A stretch of DNA of 64,000 bases from JASGDN01 sp049840815 (GCA_049840815.1 JASGJI010000009.1:1-64000); one strand, 5' to 3'; numbered from the stretch's first letter, positions 51,964-61,354 are shown. Notes: generated from the sequence alone by a model not told the origin. Program-made: numbers and translations.

Positions 51964-53331
51964 TCACCCTTCGCTCGCCTCACGTCTCTCTTGCATCGGA
52001 GTGGCCATGACGAGGTGCGGCCCGGACGCTGCGCGATGACCGAGCATGCGGGTGCGGCTGGCACCGAGGCCGGCCCAGGTGATGGGGATCACCAGGCAGA
52101 GCGTGACGACGGTCGGGAGCGTCCAGTGCCCGGAGAGGTCGTGGAGCATGCCGAAAAGGAAGGGGCTGACGCCGGCGATGGCGTAGCCGACGGCCTGCGA
52201 CATCCCCGAGATAGCGGCCGCGTGCTCGGTGTCGGGTGAGCGGAGCACCATCAGCATGAGCGTGCAGGCCATCGCGCTGGCGCCAGCGACGTTCATCAGG
52301 ATCAGCCAGATGGCGGTGAGCACCGGCGAGGTTGCCGGAAGCAGCAGCATGCCGCCGATGCCGAGCGTGAAGAGCGTGCAGATGACCGTGATGATCCGTC
52401 GGATGGGAAGTCCCTGCTGGATCATCAGCGGCACGACGAACGAGGCAGGGATGCCACCCACCTGCGCGACCGCGAAGATCACGCCGGCAGTGGATTGGGA
52501 AACGCCGTGATCATTGATGATCGTGGGTGCCCAGGTGCCGAGGCCATAGAAGATGGCGGCCTGCAACCCGAAGAAGAGCGAGATCTGCCAGGCGAGGAGA
52601 TCGTTCCAGAGACGTGGTCGTGCCGTGTCGGCGCTGCGCGACTCCGCCGCGCGCATGGCCGCATTGGCGGCGAGGACGGAGGGCATGCGCAGCCGGGGCA
52701 GGAGCAGGGCGAGCGCGATCAACGCCGGAACGATGAGCAGGCCCAGGGTGTTCCGCCAGGAGAGGCCGGTTGCCTCGTGGATGGGCATCACCGCCGCCGC
52801 CGAGATCGCGCCACCGAGCGACATGCCAACGCCGTAGAGCGACATCATGAGGCCGGGCTTGTGGGGAAAGTCGCGCTTGACCGAGGCCGGAGCGATCACG
52901 TTTCCGAGGGCGAGGGCGACACCGATGACCAGCGTCCCGGCATACAGCGACCAGATGGCCGGGATGACGCGGATGAGGATGCCAGCCGAGAGCAGGGAGA
53001 CCATCGCGATCAGCGACCAGTCGAAGCCGATCCGCCGGGCAACGCGGGGCGCGAAGAGCGAGAGCGTGGCCCAGCACATGATCGGGAGGGTCGTCAGGAG
53101 GCCGGTCGCGGTGGCGGAGAGGCCGGTTTCCGCGCGAATGGTGGGCATGAAGGGTGGGAGCGCGATGATCGTGGTGCGGAGGTTGATGGCGACGAGGACG
53201 ATGCCGAGCGCGAGGATGATCCCGGCGAGGGTCGAACGTGGGGGGGCGGGGAGGACCTTCGCCTTCGTCGCCGATGTGGGCTTCGCGGTGGCAGGGTGAT
53301 CGGTGGCGGGATCCGAGGTGATGGAGACCAT
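51964..53331 (-). CDS. MFS transporter, CynX/NimT-like
   Basis: 455 residues with twelve helices. A long charged N-terminus (TSDPATDHPATAKPTSATKAK) precedes STLAGIILALGIVLVAINLR, then LRTTIIALPPFMPTIRAETG and AIFYGLGTWAPTIINDHGVS. The family pattern fits cyanate/nitroimidazole-type transporters, substrate unknown. The start MVSITSDPATD is at 53331. It is divergent from the GH127 gene. Confidence 0.85.
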   Translation of the reverse strand: MVSITSDPATDHPATAKPTSATKAKVLPAPPRSTLAGIILALGIVLVAINLRTTIIALPPFMPTIRAETGLSATATGLLTTLPIMCWATLSLFAPRVARRIGFDWSLIAMVSLLSAGILIRVIPAIWSLYAGTLVIGVALALGNVIAPASVKRDFPHKPGLMMSLYGVGMSLGGAISAAAVMPIHEATGLSWRNTLGLLIVPALIALALLLPRLRMPSVLAANAAMRAAESRSADTARPRLWNDLLAWQISLFFGLQAAIFYGLGTWAPTIINDHGVSQSTAGVIFAVAQVGGIPASFVVPLMIQQGLPIRRIITVICTLFTLGIGGMLLLPATSPVLTAIWLILMNVAGASAMACTLMLMVLRSPDTEHAAAISGMSQAVGYAIAGVSPFLFGMLHDLSGHWTLPTVVTLCLVIPITWAGLGASRTRMLGHRAASGPHLVMATPMQERREASEG

Positions 53332-53637
53332 GGGTGGGGAACTTCCGGCTGACGATGGGCGCGACAGGCTGAGGCGGCGGTGCCGCGCGCCGGGAGGAGG
53401 TTCGGTTGCTGCTGGAAGTTCCGCGCCGGCGAGGAAGGTCAGCGCTTTTCCCATTGTGCCATGTTGCCGGGGATGCTCGTGTGAACCGATTGCTGGCCTG
53501 CCGGGCGATGTGGACGAACGGGACGCGTTCGGCCTGTGCATCGCCGCCAAGGCGAGCCGGATTTCGGCGGCTCTTGTGCGAGAATCCGGGAGGACGGGCC
53601 ATCGCCGCCGTTCGCCGTGTCCGCTGAGAGGTTCCTC
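53332..53637. other. Divergent promoter region between MFS and GH127 genes
   Basis: 306 bp. No hairpin, repeat or convincing coding stretch stands out. GAGAGG before ATG 53638 is the GH127 ribosome site. Confidence 0.4.
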
Positions 53638-55689
53638 ATGAGCGCGTCCCCAACTGCCCATTCGACTACTCCCACCTCCCACGAAGCTGTCGTTGTCGAT
53701 ACGTCGCGCAGCCCGCACGCCGCCCACCGCCCGGTGCCGCTCGGGAATGTCCGGCTCACCGACGATTTCCTCGCGCCGCGCATCCGCGTCAACCGCGACA
53801 TCACTATCCCGTCGCAGTTCGAGCACCTCGTCACCACGAACCGCCTCCGCAATTTCGAGCGGGTGGCCGGTACCTTCGACGGGCCGTTCGATGGCATCTA
53901 CTTCAATGATTCCGATGTCTACAAGTGGATGGAGGCTGCCGCCAGCGTGCTCGCCGCAGCCGAGCCAGGCGATATCGTCTCCAACGAGGAGCTCGTCCGC
54001 CTGCTCGACGTCGCGATCAGGCATCTGGAATCCGCGCAGGGCGAGGATGGCTACCTCAATACCTACTTCTCGCTCGACCGGGCCGAGGAGCGCTGGTCGA
54101 ACCTGCGCGACATGCACGAGCTCTACTGCGGTGGCCACATGATCCAGGCTGCCGTCGCGCACCATCGCGCCACCGGCAGCGACCGTTTCCTGACGATCGC
54201 CACGCGCTTCGCGGACCTCGTCTGCGAGGTCTTCGGGCCGGCATCGGAGGGCAAGCGCGAGCAGACGGACGGCCACGAGGAGATCGAGCTGGCGTTGATC
54301 GAGCTGTATCGCGCGACGGGCGAGCAGAAGTACCTCGATCAGGCGCGGTTCTTCCTGGAGGTGCGGGGTCGCGGCACCATCGGCGGCAGCGAATACCATC
54401 AGGATGGGGTGCCGATTGCGGAGCGGAAGGAGATGGTCGGGCACGCCGTGCGCGCCGTGTACCTGAACGCGGGGATCGCGGACCTTGTCGCGGAGGAAGG
54501 CGATGGTGCCCTTCGCGCCGCGCTGGACCGGATGTGGGCGAACATGACCACCCGCCGGGCGTACATCAGCGGTGGCATCGGCTCCCGGTGGGAGGGCGAG
54601 GCGTTCGGCAAGAACTACGAACTGCCGAATGCTCGCGCCTACACCGAATCCTGCGCAGCGATCGGCGCGATCATGTGGGCGTGGCGGATGTTGACGCTCC
54701 AGATCGAGGACAACACCCGTTACGCCGACCTGATCGAGCATACGCTCTACAACGCGCTGCTCCCCGGCCTCTCGCTCGATGGGCAGGCCTACTTCTACCA
54801 GAACCCGCTCTCCGACGATGGCGATCACCGGCGGCAGCCGTGGTTCGGGTGCGCGTGCTGCCCGCCGAACATCGCCCGCCTGTTGGCCCAGCTGCCGTCC
54901 TACGTCTACAGCGTCACGGGACGCCGCTTTCCGGAGTCGGATGGGCGGCACGACATGGTCTGGACCCATCTCTACGCGAATGGCACGGCGACGATCCCGC
55001 TCCACGCGGGCGGTTCGGTGACGTTGGCGCAGGAGACGCGCTATCCGTGGGATGGGCAGGTGACGATCAGCGTGACGGATATCCACGAGGCAGGAGATTT
55101 CACGCTCTACCTGCGGATTCCAGGTTGGGCGCAGGACGCGACCGGCGACATCAACGGCGAGGCGCTCTCTCCGAGCGAAACGGCTGCCGGGCAGTATGCC
55201 GCGATCCGCAGGACGTGGCGCGTCGGTGATGTGGTGACGCTGACCCTCCCGATGCCGGTGCGGCGGATGGTCTCGCACCCCTATGCGTTGGAGAACAGCG
55301 GACGGGTCGCGTTGATGCGCGGTCCGTTGCTCTACTGCCTCGAGGAGGCGGACAACCCGGTCGGGGATGTGCGCGATCTGGTGCTGGCGGACGATGCGGA
55401 GATTGTGGCGGCGCGGCGGCCGGACCTGCTGAACGATGTCGTGGTGCTGATGGCGAACGCGGAGAACCAGTCGGCGGTGTCAGGATGGGAAGGGGCGCTC
55501 TATCGCTCGCTGGACGACGTCTCGCGCGATCGCCCGGGCAGCTCCGACGTCCTGATGACGGCGATCCCGTATTACGCGTGGGCGAATCGGGGTGCGGGTG
55601 CGATGACGGTCTGGGTCAAGCACGTTCCAGGCGGAGCGTCGGTTCTGCCAGCGAGTCGCCCGACCCGAAGCATCGCCCGCGAGATGTAA
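53638..55689 (+). CDS. GH127 beta-L-arabinofuranosidase-like protein (DUF1680)
   Basis: 683 residues, no signal peptide. The alpha/alpha-toroid has VPLGNVRLTDDFLAPRIRVN, NFERVAGTFDGPFDGIYFND, GEDGYLNTYFSLDRAEERW, NLRDMHELYCGGHMIQAAVA and GIGSRWEGEAFGKNYELPN. The metal/nucleophile region is WFGCACCPPNIARLLAQLPS, where GH127 uses a Cys cluster. Beta-sandwich domains follow. These enzymes release L-arabinofuranose from plant glycans or extensin. RBS GAGAGG. A terminator follows the stop. Confidence 0.9.
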   Translation: MSASPTAHSTTPTSHEAVVVDTSRSPHAAHRPVPLGNVRLTDDFLAPRIRVNRDITIPSQFEHLVTTNRLRNFERVAGTFDGPFDGIYFNDSDVYKWMEAAASVLAAAEPGDIVSNEELVRLLDVAIRHLESAQGEDGYLNTYFSLDRAEERWSNLRDMHELYCGGHMIQAAVAHHRATGSDRFLTIATRFADLVCEVFGPASEGKREQTDGHEEIELALIELYRATGEQKYLDQARFFLEVRGRGTIGGSEYHQDGVPIAERKEMVGHAVRAVYLNAGIADLVAEEGDGALRAALDRMWANMTTRRAYISGGIGSRWEGEAFGKNYELPNARAYTESCAAIGAIMWAWRMLTLQIEDNTRYADLIEHTLYNALLPGLSLDGQAYFYQNPLSDDGDHRRQPWFGCACCPPNIARLLAQLPSYVYSVTGRRFPESDGRHDMVWTHLYANGTATIPLHAGGSVTLAQETRYPWDGQVTISVTDIHEAGDFTLYLRIPGWAQDATGDINGEALSPSETAAGQYAAIRRTWRVGDVVTLTLPMPVRRMVSHPYALENSGRVALMRGPLLYCLEEADNPVGDVRDLVLADDAEIVAARRPDLLNDVVVLMANAENQSAVSGWEGALYRSLDDVSRDRPGSSDVLMTAIPYYAWANRGAGAMTVWVKHVPGGASVLPASRPTRSIAREM

Positions 55690-55704
55690 GGGGATTGCGG
55701 TCGA

Positions 55705-55739
55705 AGGAGGCCCATGCCGCGAGTCGGCATGGGCCTCCT
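55705..55739 (+). terminator. Hairpin after the GH127 gene
   Basis: Perfect 14-bp stem AGGAGGCCCATGCC / GGCATGGGCCTCCT with a 7-nt loop, 15 nt after the stop. Confidence 0.7.
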
Positions 55740-55837
55740 CGTGTTCAGGTGGGCGCGGGGAGACGACCGGAGCCGTGATTGCGGCGGTCGATGCTACGAT
55801 GGCAGCAGTGATAGCGCGCAAAACGCGGAGGAAGACG

Positions 55838-56173
55838 ATGGTTGCGGTTGCGAATCTGCTGCCGGAGAATCCGGAGGAGGAGGCCTCGGTGCTCGCGTTG
55901 CTGAAGGCGCATCCAGAGGCTCGTGCGTTCATCCAGCAGGCGAGCGCGAAGGCGCTGGAGCTTTTCCCGGGCGCAACGATTCGGCTGGATACGACTCGCT
56001 ACGACGAATGGGATCCGCCGATGCGGCTGAACGTCCTGATTCGTGGCGAGTTGGAGCAGGTGAATCGGGATCGCATGGACTACCTGCGATGGTTGCATGC
56101 CGCATTGGTTTACCCGGAGGATCTCGTTTTCGTTATCCCGCAATGGGTTGGAGAAGCCCGTGGAGGGGCGTGA
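55838..56173 (+). CDS. Small protein paired with the HEPN-like gene
   Basis: 111 residues from ATG 55838, after GGAGGAAG. Sequence features: ENPEEEASVLALLKAHPEARA, FIQQASAKALELFPGATIRLD, LNVLIRGELEQVNRDRMDYLR and LVFVIPQWVGEARGG. No known motif: there is no nucleotidyltransferase GSxxxG-DxD, so it is not a standard MNT. It overlaps the HEPN-like gene by 14 nt, which implies coupled translation and a joint function, possibly antitoxin-like. Confidence 0.6.
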   Translation: MVAVANLLPENPEEEASVLALLKAHPEARAFIQQASAKALELFPGATIRLDTTRYDEWDPPMRLNVLIRGELEQVNRDRMDYLRWLHAALVYPEDLVFVIPQWVGEARGGA

Positions 56174-56585
56174 GTTCCTGCGGGTTGCGGCCTCCTTGCT
56201 GGATACCGGGGACGACGAGGCGTTTCGCCGAGCCAGCGTTGGACGCTCGTACTATGCGGCGTTTCTGGAGGCGCGGTCGTTCTGCGAGCAGTATTTTGGG
56301 TTGGTGCGACGCGCATCTGGTGGCGAGCACCAGACGGTGCCACACCTGATTGCCGCCGTTGACCCATTTCTGGCTGACGGTGTTCGGATTCTGCGGTCCC
56401 GACGGAATGTCGCGGATTACGACACGCATGTCTCCCCGGAAACGGTCTCCCTTGCGTTCGCCAACGACGCATTCATCCTGGCACGGAGCATCGTGGACGC
56501 GCTCGATGCGCACGCCGCGCGGTTGGAGCTTCAGCGGTCCGAGGTCTCGGGATCGGAGGGCGAAACCGGCCACCCAGCGTCGTAG
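56160..56585 (+). CDS. HEPN-like protein
   Basis: 141 residues from GTG 56160. The helical pattern ASVGRSYYAAFLEARSFCEQ, HLIAAVDPFLADGVRILRSR and RNVADYDTHVSPETVSLA resembles the UPF0332/HEPN group, including the ADYD stretch after R-R. HEPN proteins are often RNases in toxin-antitoxin or defence pairs, using an R-x4-6-H motif; here R-N-V-A-D-Y-D-T-H is one spacing longer than usual, so catalysis is uncertain. A terminator hairpin follows. Confidence 0.65.
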   Translation: MEGREFLRVAASLLDTGDDEAFRRASVGRSYYAAFLEARSFCEQYFGLVRRASGGEHQTVPHLIAAVDPFLADGVRILRSRRNVADYDTHVSPETVSLAFANDAFILARSIVDALDAHAARLELQRSEVSGSEGETGHPAS

Positions 56586-56607
56586 AGCGTCAGGTCTGCG
56601 GACATGC

Positions 56608-56641
56608 AACGAGGGCTGGCGGTGTGGCGCCAGCCCTCGTT
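56608..56641. terminator. Bidirectional hairpin between HEPN-like and XRE genes
   Basis: Perfect 14-bp stem AACGAGGGCTGGCG / CGCCAGCCCTCGTT with a 6-nt loop, 22 nt after one stop and 23 nt before the other. Confidence 0.72.
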
Positions 56642-56664
56642 GTGTCATGCAATGCGATGGTCGC

Positions 56665-56943
56665 TCAGGAAGCGGGCGATCCCACGCCCACCAGCTCGGC
56701 ATCCGTGCGGACGGCGAGGATCGACGGCGTCGGCAAGCGCATGCTGCGGGCAGCCTTGCCAAACTCGACGATTTCCCCAGGGGGCATGTCCAGCACCTGG
56801 CTCAGGCGCCGGGCGATGTGCGGGCGCGGACCCGACTTCCCCAATTCGATCTGCGACACGGTCACTCGTGCCACCCCGGCACGATCGGCAAGCACCTGCT
56901 GTGACATCTGCTTGCGTTGCCGCGCTTCCCGAAGCGTCAGCAT
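56665..56943 (-). CDS. XRE-family DNA-binding protein
   Basis: 92 residues. Helix-turn-helix of the Cro/C1 type: LREARQRKQMSQQVLADRAG, VARVTVSQIELGKSGPRPH and IARRLSQVLDMPPGEIVEF. The C-terminal 30 residues (SMRLPTPSILAVRTDAELV) lack a known domain. ATG 56943 follows GGGAG. It is convergent with the HEPN-like pair and may or may not regulate it. Confidence 0.82.
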   Translation of the reverse strand: MLTLREARQRKQMSQQVLADRAGVARVTVSQIELGKSGPRPHIARRLSQVLDMPPGEIVEFGKAARSMRLPTPSILAVRTDAELVGVGSPAS

Positions 56944-57499
56944 GCGTCCACTCCCTCTCCCTGACTCCATGTTTCAGTTCACCGTCGTACGGGGTACGGG
57001 GTCTCGGCGAACTGGATCGGCATACCGCCGATCTCCCCAGCCGCAATCCTAAACTGCTTGTGACGACGGGGAAAAGGTGTCCGTTCGGCTTTCCATCCGG
57101 TCAATTTTTCGGCAAGCGCGGCACGCGATGTTGTCGCGTCGAACACTCCCCGCGAATGGCCTGTACGTTCATGGCCTTCGGGGTGAGAGGCGTGTCGGGA
57201 GCCTCTTGCACCTGTGACAACGGGGATCGCCTGGTGGCACAGGTGCGCGATTCTGCGACGGTGTGTCACGGTCACATGATCCCGGCGAATGCGTTCCCCA
57301 TAGGAATGCGCCGTATCGGGGGAGCTGGGCAGGAGGGGATCGGTGCCGCGCCAGGCGGTTCGTGGACGACACGGTTTCCAGGCACCGGACCTGCTGCGTG
57401 CATGTTGTTGTGGGCAACGGCATCGCCGCCGTTCTGGTCGTGCGGTACGATGCCGTGCGGAACGATTCGTTGCGCCGTCAGCGTGAAAGGACGCAGGAT
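56944..57499. other. Long intergenic region upstream of the M29 gene
   Basis: 556 bp. One 9-bp hairpin GCACCTGTG / CACAGGTGC (57208-57216, 57238-57246) and a TACGAT word at 57443 that may be the -10 of the aminopeptidase gene. No coding potential is convincing and no known riboswitch core is recognised. Confidence 0.4.
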
Positions 57500-58603
57500 A
57501 TGGCCGATCCCCGGTTGGAAAAATGGGCAAAGGCTCTCGTGAACTACTCGGTGGAGGTGAAGCCGGGGCAGCCGGTCGGGATCACCGGTGGGGTTGCCGC
57601 AGCGCCGCTACTGCGGGAGATCTATCGCGAGGTGCTGGTGGCGGGCGGATATCCGGTGATGATCCCGCTGCTCGATGGCCTGAACGCCGAGATGCTGCTG
57701 CATGGCAACGACGACCAGCTGGCCTATCTGACGCCGGTCGAGACCTTCATGCGGCAGGAGGCGGACGTGACGATCAACGTCCTCGCCGAGACCAATACGA
57801 AGCGGCTCTCCGCCGTCGATCCGGCCCGGCAGTCGCTCTTCCAGAAGGCGCGCACTGGCCTGATGGCGTCCTACATGTCCCGCGCCGCCGAGGGGACGCT
57901 GGACTGGACCCTCACGCTCTACCCGACCGATGCCTACGCGCAGGACGCGGACATGGAGACGGAGGCATACACCGACTTCGTGCTGGCCGGCATGAAGCTG
58001 GATCGCGACGATCCCGTGGCGGCGTGGCGGGAACTGCATGACGAGCAGCAGCGCCTGATCGACTGGCTGGCGGGCAAGAGCGAGATTCACCTCACCGGTC
58101 CCGATACCGATCTGGTCGTGAACGTGAAGGATCGCGTCTGGGTGAACTCGGACGGCAAGCGGAACTTCCCGAGCGGCGAGATCTTCACCGGCCCGGTGGA
58201 GGACTCCGTGAACGGGTACATCCGTTTCTCGTACCCGGTCGTCACGGGCGGGCGTGAGATTCAGGACATCCGCCTCCGGTTCGAGAACGGCAAGGTGGTC
58301 GATGCGAGCGCGGTGAAGAACGAGGACTACCTCATCCGTACGCTCGATACCGATCCGGGAGCACGCTTCCTCGGGGAGTTCGCGTTCGGGACGAACTTCG
58401 ATATCCAACGCTTCTCCAAGAATATCCTGTTCGACGAGAAGATCGGGGGCACGGTCCATATGGCCGTCGGCGCGGGCTACCCGGAGACGGGAAGTGTCAA
58501 CACGTCCGCCGTTCACTGGGACATGATCTGCGACCTGCGGCAGGGCGGTCAGGTGACGGTCGATGGCGAGCCGTTCCAGGTCGAGGGGCGATTCGTCGTC
58601 TAG
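57500..58603 (+). CDS. Aminopeptidase, M29 family
   Basis: 367 residues, cytoplasmic metallopeptidase. The family pattern is clear: LVNYSVEVKPGQPVGIT, NFPSGEIFTGPVEDSVNGYI (metal-binding Glu), LGEFAFGTNFDIQRFSKNIL and FDEKIGGTVHMAVGAGYPET followed by HWDMICDL (Glu/His/Asp ligands). M29 enzymes remove N-terminal residues in thermophiles. ATG 57500 follows AAAGGA. Followed by a terminator. Confidence 0.92.
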   Translation: MADPRLEKWAKALVNYSVEVKPGQPVGITGGVAAAPLLREIYREVLVAGGYPVMIPLLDGLNAEMLLHGNDDQLAYLTPVETFMRQEADVTINVLAETNTKRLSAVDPARQSLFQKARTGLMASYMSRAAEGTLDWTLTLYPTDAYAQDADMETEAYTDFVLAGMKLDRDDPVAAWRELHDEQQRLIDWLAGKSEIHLTGPDTDLVVNVKDRVWVNSDGKRNFPSGEIFTGPVEDSVNGYIRFSYPVVTGGREIQDIRLRFENGKVVDASAVKNEDYLIRTLDTDPGARFLGEFAFGTNFDIQRFSKNILFDEKIGGTVHMAVGAGYPETGSVNTSAVHWDMICDLRQGGQVTVDGEPFQVEGRFVV

Positions 58604-58645
58604 CCTGACGCCTCTCGCTCTCCGACTTCGACACGACACGACACG

Positions 58646-58681
58646 ACACGGCGATGGTGGAGCTGTCCACCGTCGCCGTGT
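58646..58681 (+). terminator. Hairpin after the M29 gene, preceded by ACACG repeats
   Basis: 16-bp stem ACACGGCGATGGTGGA / TCCACCGTCGCCGTGT (one G-T pair) with a 4-nt loop. It is preceded by an ACACG microrepeat of five units (58631-58650). 42 nt after the stop; TTGCT follows. Confidence 0.7.
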
Positions 58682-58882
58682 TGCTCAGTCGATTGGCACG
58701 ATTTTGTCACCCCCTCAACGCGATCTGCGATGGCGCTGTCAGCCAATGCGCGCATGCTCGGTAGGCAAGCAGGCGAGGTTGGCCCCAGACGGTCGGCTCG
58801 CTGGACAGGAGGTCCCGAGATGGTGGCGACAGGGTCGGCAGACGGTACGATCGGGCAACCGGTGCAGCAGCGGGAGGGATGG

Positions 58883-60058
58883 ATGATGTCCCGGCGGATG
58901 GTTGTGAAGGCAATCGGTGGCGGTGTGCTCGTGGTGGCGGCGCTTGGCGCGGGTGGCGTGGCGATCCGCGCCGGCCAGCAGGGTGTTTTCTCGACCGGCG
59001 AAGGGCCAGCCTATGGCGCATGGCAGGTCTGGGATGGCGGAGCGGGCGATGTTCCGCCGATGGCGATGGTGCGGGCGGCGATTCTGGCGGCGAATGGGCA
59101 TAATATCCAGCCATGGCGCTTCACGGTGTCCGACGACCACATCGTGCTCGAGGTCGATTCTGCGCGCACGACTGGTGCACTCGACCCGCTGTTGCGGGAG
59201 CGGGACATCTCGATTGGGGCGGCGACCGAGAACCTGGTGCTCGCGGCAGCCGCCCACGGATTTGCCGCGACAGCCACCGTGACCGTCGTAGATGGAGCTC
59301 CCCGGATTGACGTGGCGCTGGCAGAGGGTGGGTCGGCACCCTCCCGCTTCGACGCGGTTCCGCATCGGCCCACGGATCGCGCGGCGTTCGACACCTCGCG
59401 CCCGGTGACGCAGGCGTCGCTCGATGCCCTCGCCGCCTTGAACGAGGACGCGGATGTTCGGATGATCTGGCTCTCCGATGCGAACGCAATGGCGGCCTTC
59501 TCCGACCTGACGATCGCGGCGACGAAGGCGATCATCGCGGACTCGGAGCAATCGGAAGACAGCTTCGCGTGGTGGCGTGGCGACGGTCCGACGATCGACG
59601 CGCACAAGGATGGGATTACCATCGACACGTCCGGCATTCCGGCGTGGAAGCGCGCGGCCGCGAAGATTCTGCCGGGTCAATCTCGCTCGGCGTTCGATGC
59701 CGCGTGGCTCGACTCGACGCGGAACACGCATCTGTCGACGGCGGCCGCGTTCGGGATCGTGATGGCGCGAGACCTTGCGTCGATCCCGCAGCGGGTCGCG
59801 GTAGGGCGCCTGTACCAGCGGATGCACCTCGCGGCGGTGGAGGGCGGAATGGCGATGCAGCCGCTCAATCAGGTCGTCGAGCGGCGCGATCGGGAGGAGC
59901 AGGCAGGATTCGCCCCGACGATCGGCGACCGGCTGGCGGCGCTGACAGGCGACACGCAATGGCAGGCGATGATGCCGTTCCGGATCGGATATCCGACCGG
60001 CGTCGTGCTGCCGAGTCCTCGCCGACCGGCGGAGGATGTCGTGAGGGTGGATGCCTGA
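58883..60058 (+). CDS. Acg-like FMN-dependent nitroreductase-family protein, exported
   Basis: 391 residues. A Tat-type N-terminus (MMSRRMVVKAIGGGVLVVAA) leads to a nitroreductase-like fold with ILAANGHNIQPWRFTV, a typical FMN-binding Acg motif, ISIGAATENLVLAAAAHGF and LYQRMHLAAVEGGMAMQPLN. Acg-like proteins sequester FMN and are often dormancy-linked in actinobacteria; an exported version is notable. ATG 58883 (or 58886) follows GGGAGG. A longer frame reaching 58730 is possible but has no ribosome site. Confidence 0.78.
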   Translation: MMSRRMVVKAIGGGVLVVAALGAGGVAIRAGQQGVFSTGEGPAYGAWQVWDGGAGDVPPMAMVRAAILAANGHNIQPWRFTVSDDHIVLEVDSARTTGALDPLLRERDISIGAATENLVLAAAAHGFAATATVTVVDGAPRIDVALAEGGSAPSRFDAVPHRPTDRAAFDTSRPVTQASLDALAALNEDADVRMIWLSDANAMAAFSDLTIAATKAIIADSEQSEDSFAWWRGDGPTIDAHKDGITIDTSGIPAWKRAAAKILPGQSRSAFDAAWLDSTRNTHLSTAAAFGIVMARDLASIPQRVAVGRLYQRMHLAAVEGGMAMQPLNQVVERRDREEQAGFAPTIGDRLAALTGDTQWQAMMPFRIGYPTGVVLPSPRRPAEDVVRVDA

Positions 60059-60298
60059 TTCGTTTTGATGCGAACGTACGCGCCGTTTGGCGCTTTCGTC
60101 ACGGTCATGACCGATTGGCATGGCGGCGTCCCTGATGGCTTGACAGGTGGCGTTGTTTGCAACAACATCGAGATCGCTGATTGGTGGTGACACGGCCCAT
60201 CCGCGTGGGGCATCATCCCCCCTGGTTCGCCTCCTGGCTGACCCGGTTGGCCAAGGTCAGATCGATGCGGACAGGTGCAGAGGTAATGAGGGTAGCGC

Positions 60299-61354
60299 GT
60301 GCGTATCGATGAGGAACTGCTGATATCGGCGGCCGGTTCGGGAGCCGGGGGGAAGACCCTGGCGATTGGCGGCACCGCGGTCTTCGCCGAAGCCCTGCAT
60401 GCGTCCGGGCGGGAGGTGTCCTGGTTGCCCCTGGATGTGCGTGAAGCCGGGGGAGCGCTGTCGGGGGGCAGGTTGCTCGCTGATCCCGGATTGCCGTTGG
60501 GGCAGGAGGATCGATTCGGTGACGTCGTCTTCCCGGCTCCTCCGGAACGCGATCTGGGGCGACGCTGGTTGGTGCTGGCGCGGAACCACCTCGATCCGGG
60601 CGGGCGGCTGACCCTGGCCGGGGCGAATGCGACCGGGATTCGTTCCACGATTGCGGACGGCACTGCGCTTTTCGGCGTGCCGTTCCGGGAGGATTACCGG
60701 AGCAAACAGCGGGTCGCGACGTTCGTCGTGGGGGAGTCCACCTCCGAGGCTCCTGCGTGGGCCGAGCTGCCGGGTGTCGCCGAGGGGACGTGGGCGGAGG
60801 TCTCCGTCCCGGTCGACGATGCGCCGATGTCCTTGGCGACCCTGCCGGGTGTGTTCGCGGGGGCGCGACTGGATGTGGGCACGGAGCTGCTGCTGGCGCA
60901 TCTCGACCTGGAGCCGGGCGAGCGCGTGCTGGATGTCGGGTGCGGGGCGGGCGCGATCGGGATGACGGCGGTCCGTCGGGGCGCCGGCGAGATCGTGATG
61001 ACGGACGTGAACCTGCTCGCGGTCGCGGCGGTGCGGGAGACGATCCGGCGGCACGGCATCGTGGCATCGGCACAGGCTGTCGCGGGGGATGTTTACGATG
61101 GGGTGGATGCCGGGGAGCGGTTCGACCTGATCGTCTCGAACCCCCCTTTCCATCAAGGGAAGACGGTCGATCTGGAGATGCCGCAGCGGTTGATCGGCGA
61201 GGCACATCGGCATCTGGTGCCGGGTGGGCGGCTGGTGATCGTGGCGAACACGTTTCTGCCGTACGAGCACCTGCTGGACGAGCGGTTCCGGGTGGTGAAG
61301 GAGGTTGCCAACACGCGCCGGTTCAAGGTGTTGATGGCCATGCGGGCGCGGTAG
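60299..61354 (+). CDS. RsmC-like 16S rRNA guanine methyltransferase
   Basis: 351 residues. The C-terminal class I methyltransferase is complete: VLDVGCGAGAIGMTAVRRG (SAM site), IVMTDVNLLAVAAVRETIRR and FDLIVSNPPFHQG (catalytic NPPF), then GEAHRHLVPGGRLVIVAN. The N-terminal half (ISAAGSGAGGKTLAIGGTAVF) resembles a degenerate copy. RsmC methylates G1207 of 16S rRNA in E. coli; RsmC or a close relative is likely. GTG 60299 follows GAGGG. Confidence 0.85.
   Translation: MRIDEELLISAAGSGAGGKTLAIGGTAVFAEALHASGREVSWLPLDVREAGGALSGGRLLADPGLPLGQEDRFGDVVFPAPPERDLGRRWLVLARNHLDPGGRLTLAGANATGIRSTIADGTALFGVPFREDYRSKQRVATFVVGESTSEAPAWAELPGVAEGTWAEVSVPVDDAPMSLATLPGVFAGARLDVGTELLLAHLDLEPGERVLDVGCGAGAIGMTAVRRGAGEIVMTDVNLLAVAAVRETIRRHGIVASAQAVAGDVYDGVDAGERFDLIVSNPPFHQGKTVDLEMPQRLIGEAHRHLVPGGRLVIVANTFLPYEHLLDERFRVVKEVANTRRFKVLMAMRAR

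Noticed and set aside
53332..55278. Minus-strand frame that extends the MFS gene far upstream
   Set aside because: The upstream part is antisense to GH127. The MFS start at 53331 fits the family and leaves an ordinary spacer.
56665..56943. XRE protein as antitoxin of the HEPN-like pair
   Set aside because: It is convergent and separated by a bidirectional terminator, and has no visible operator near the pair, so a link is not supported.
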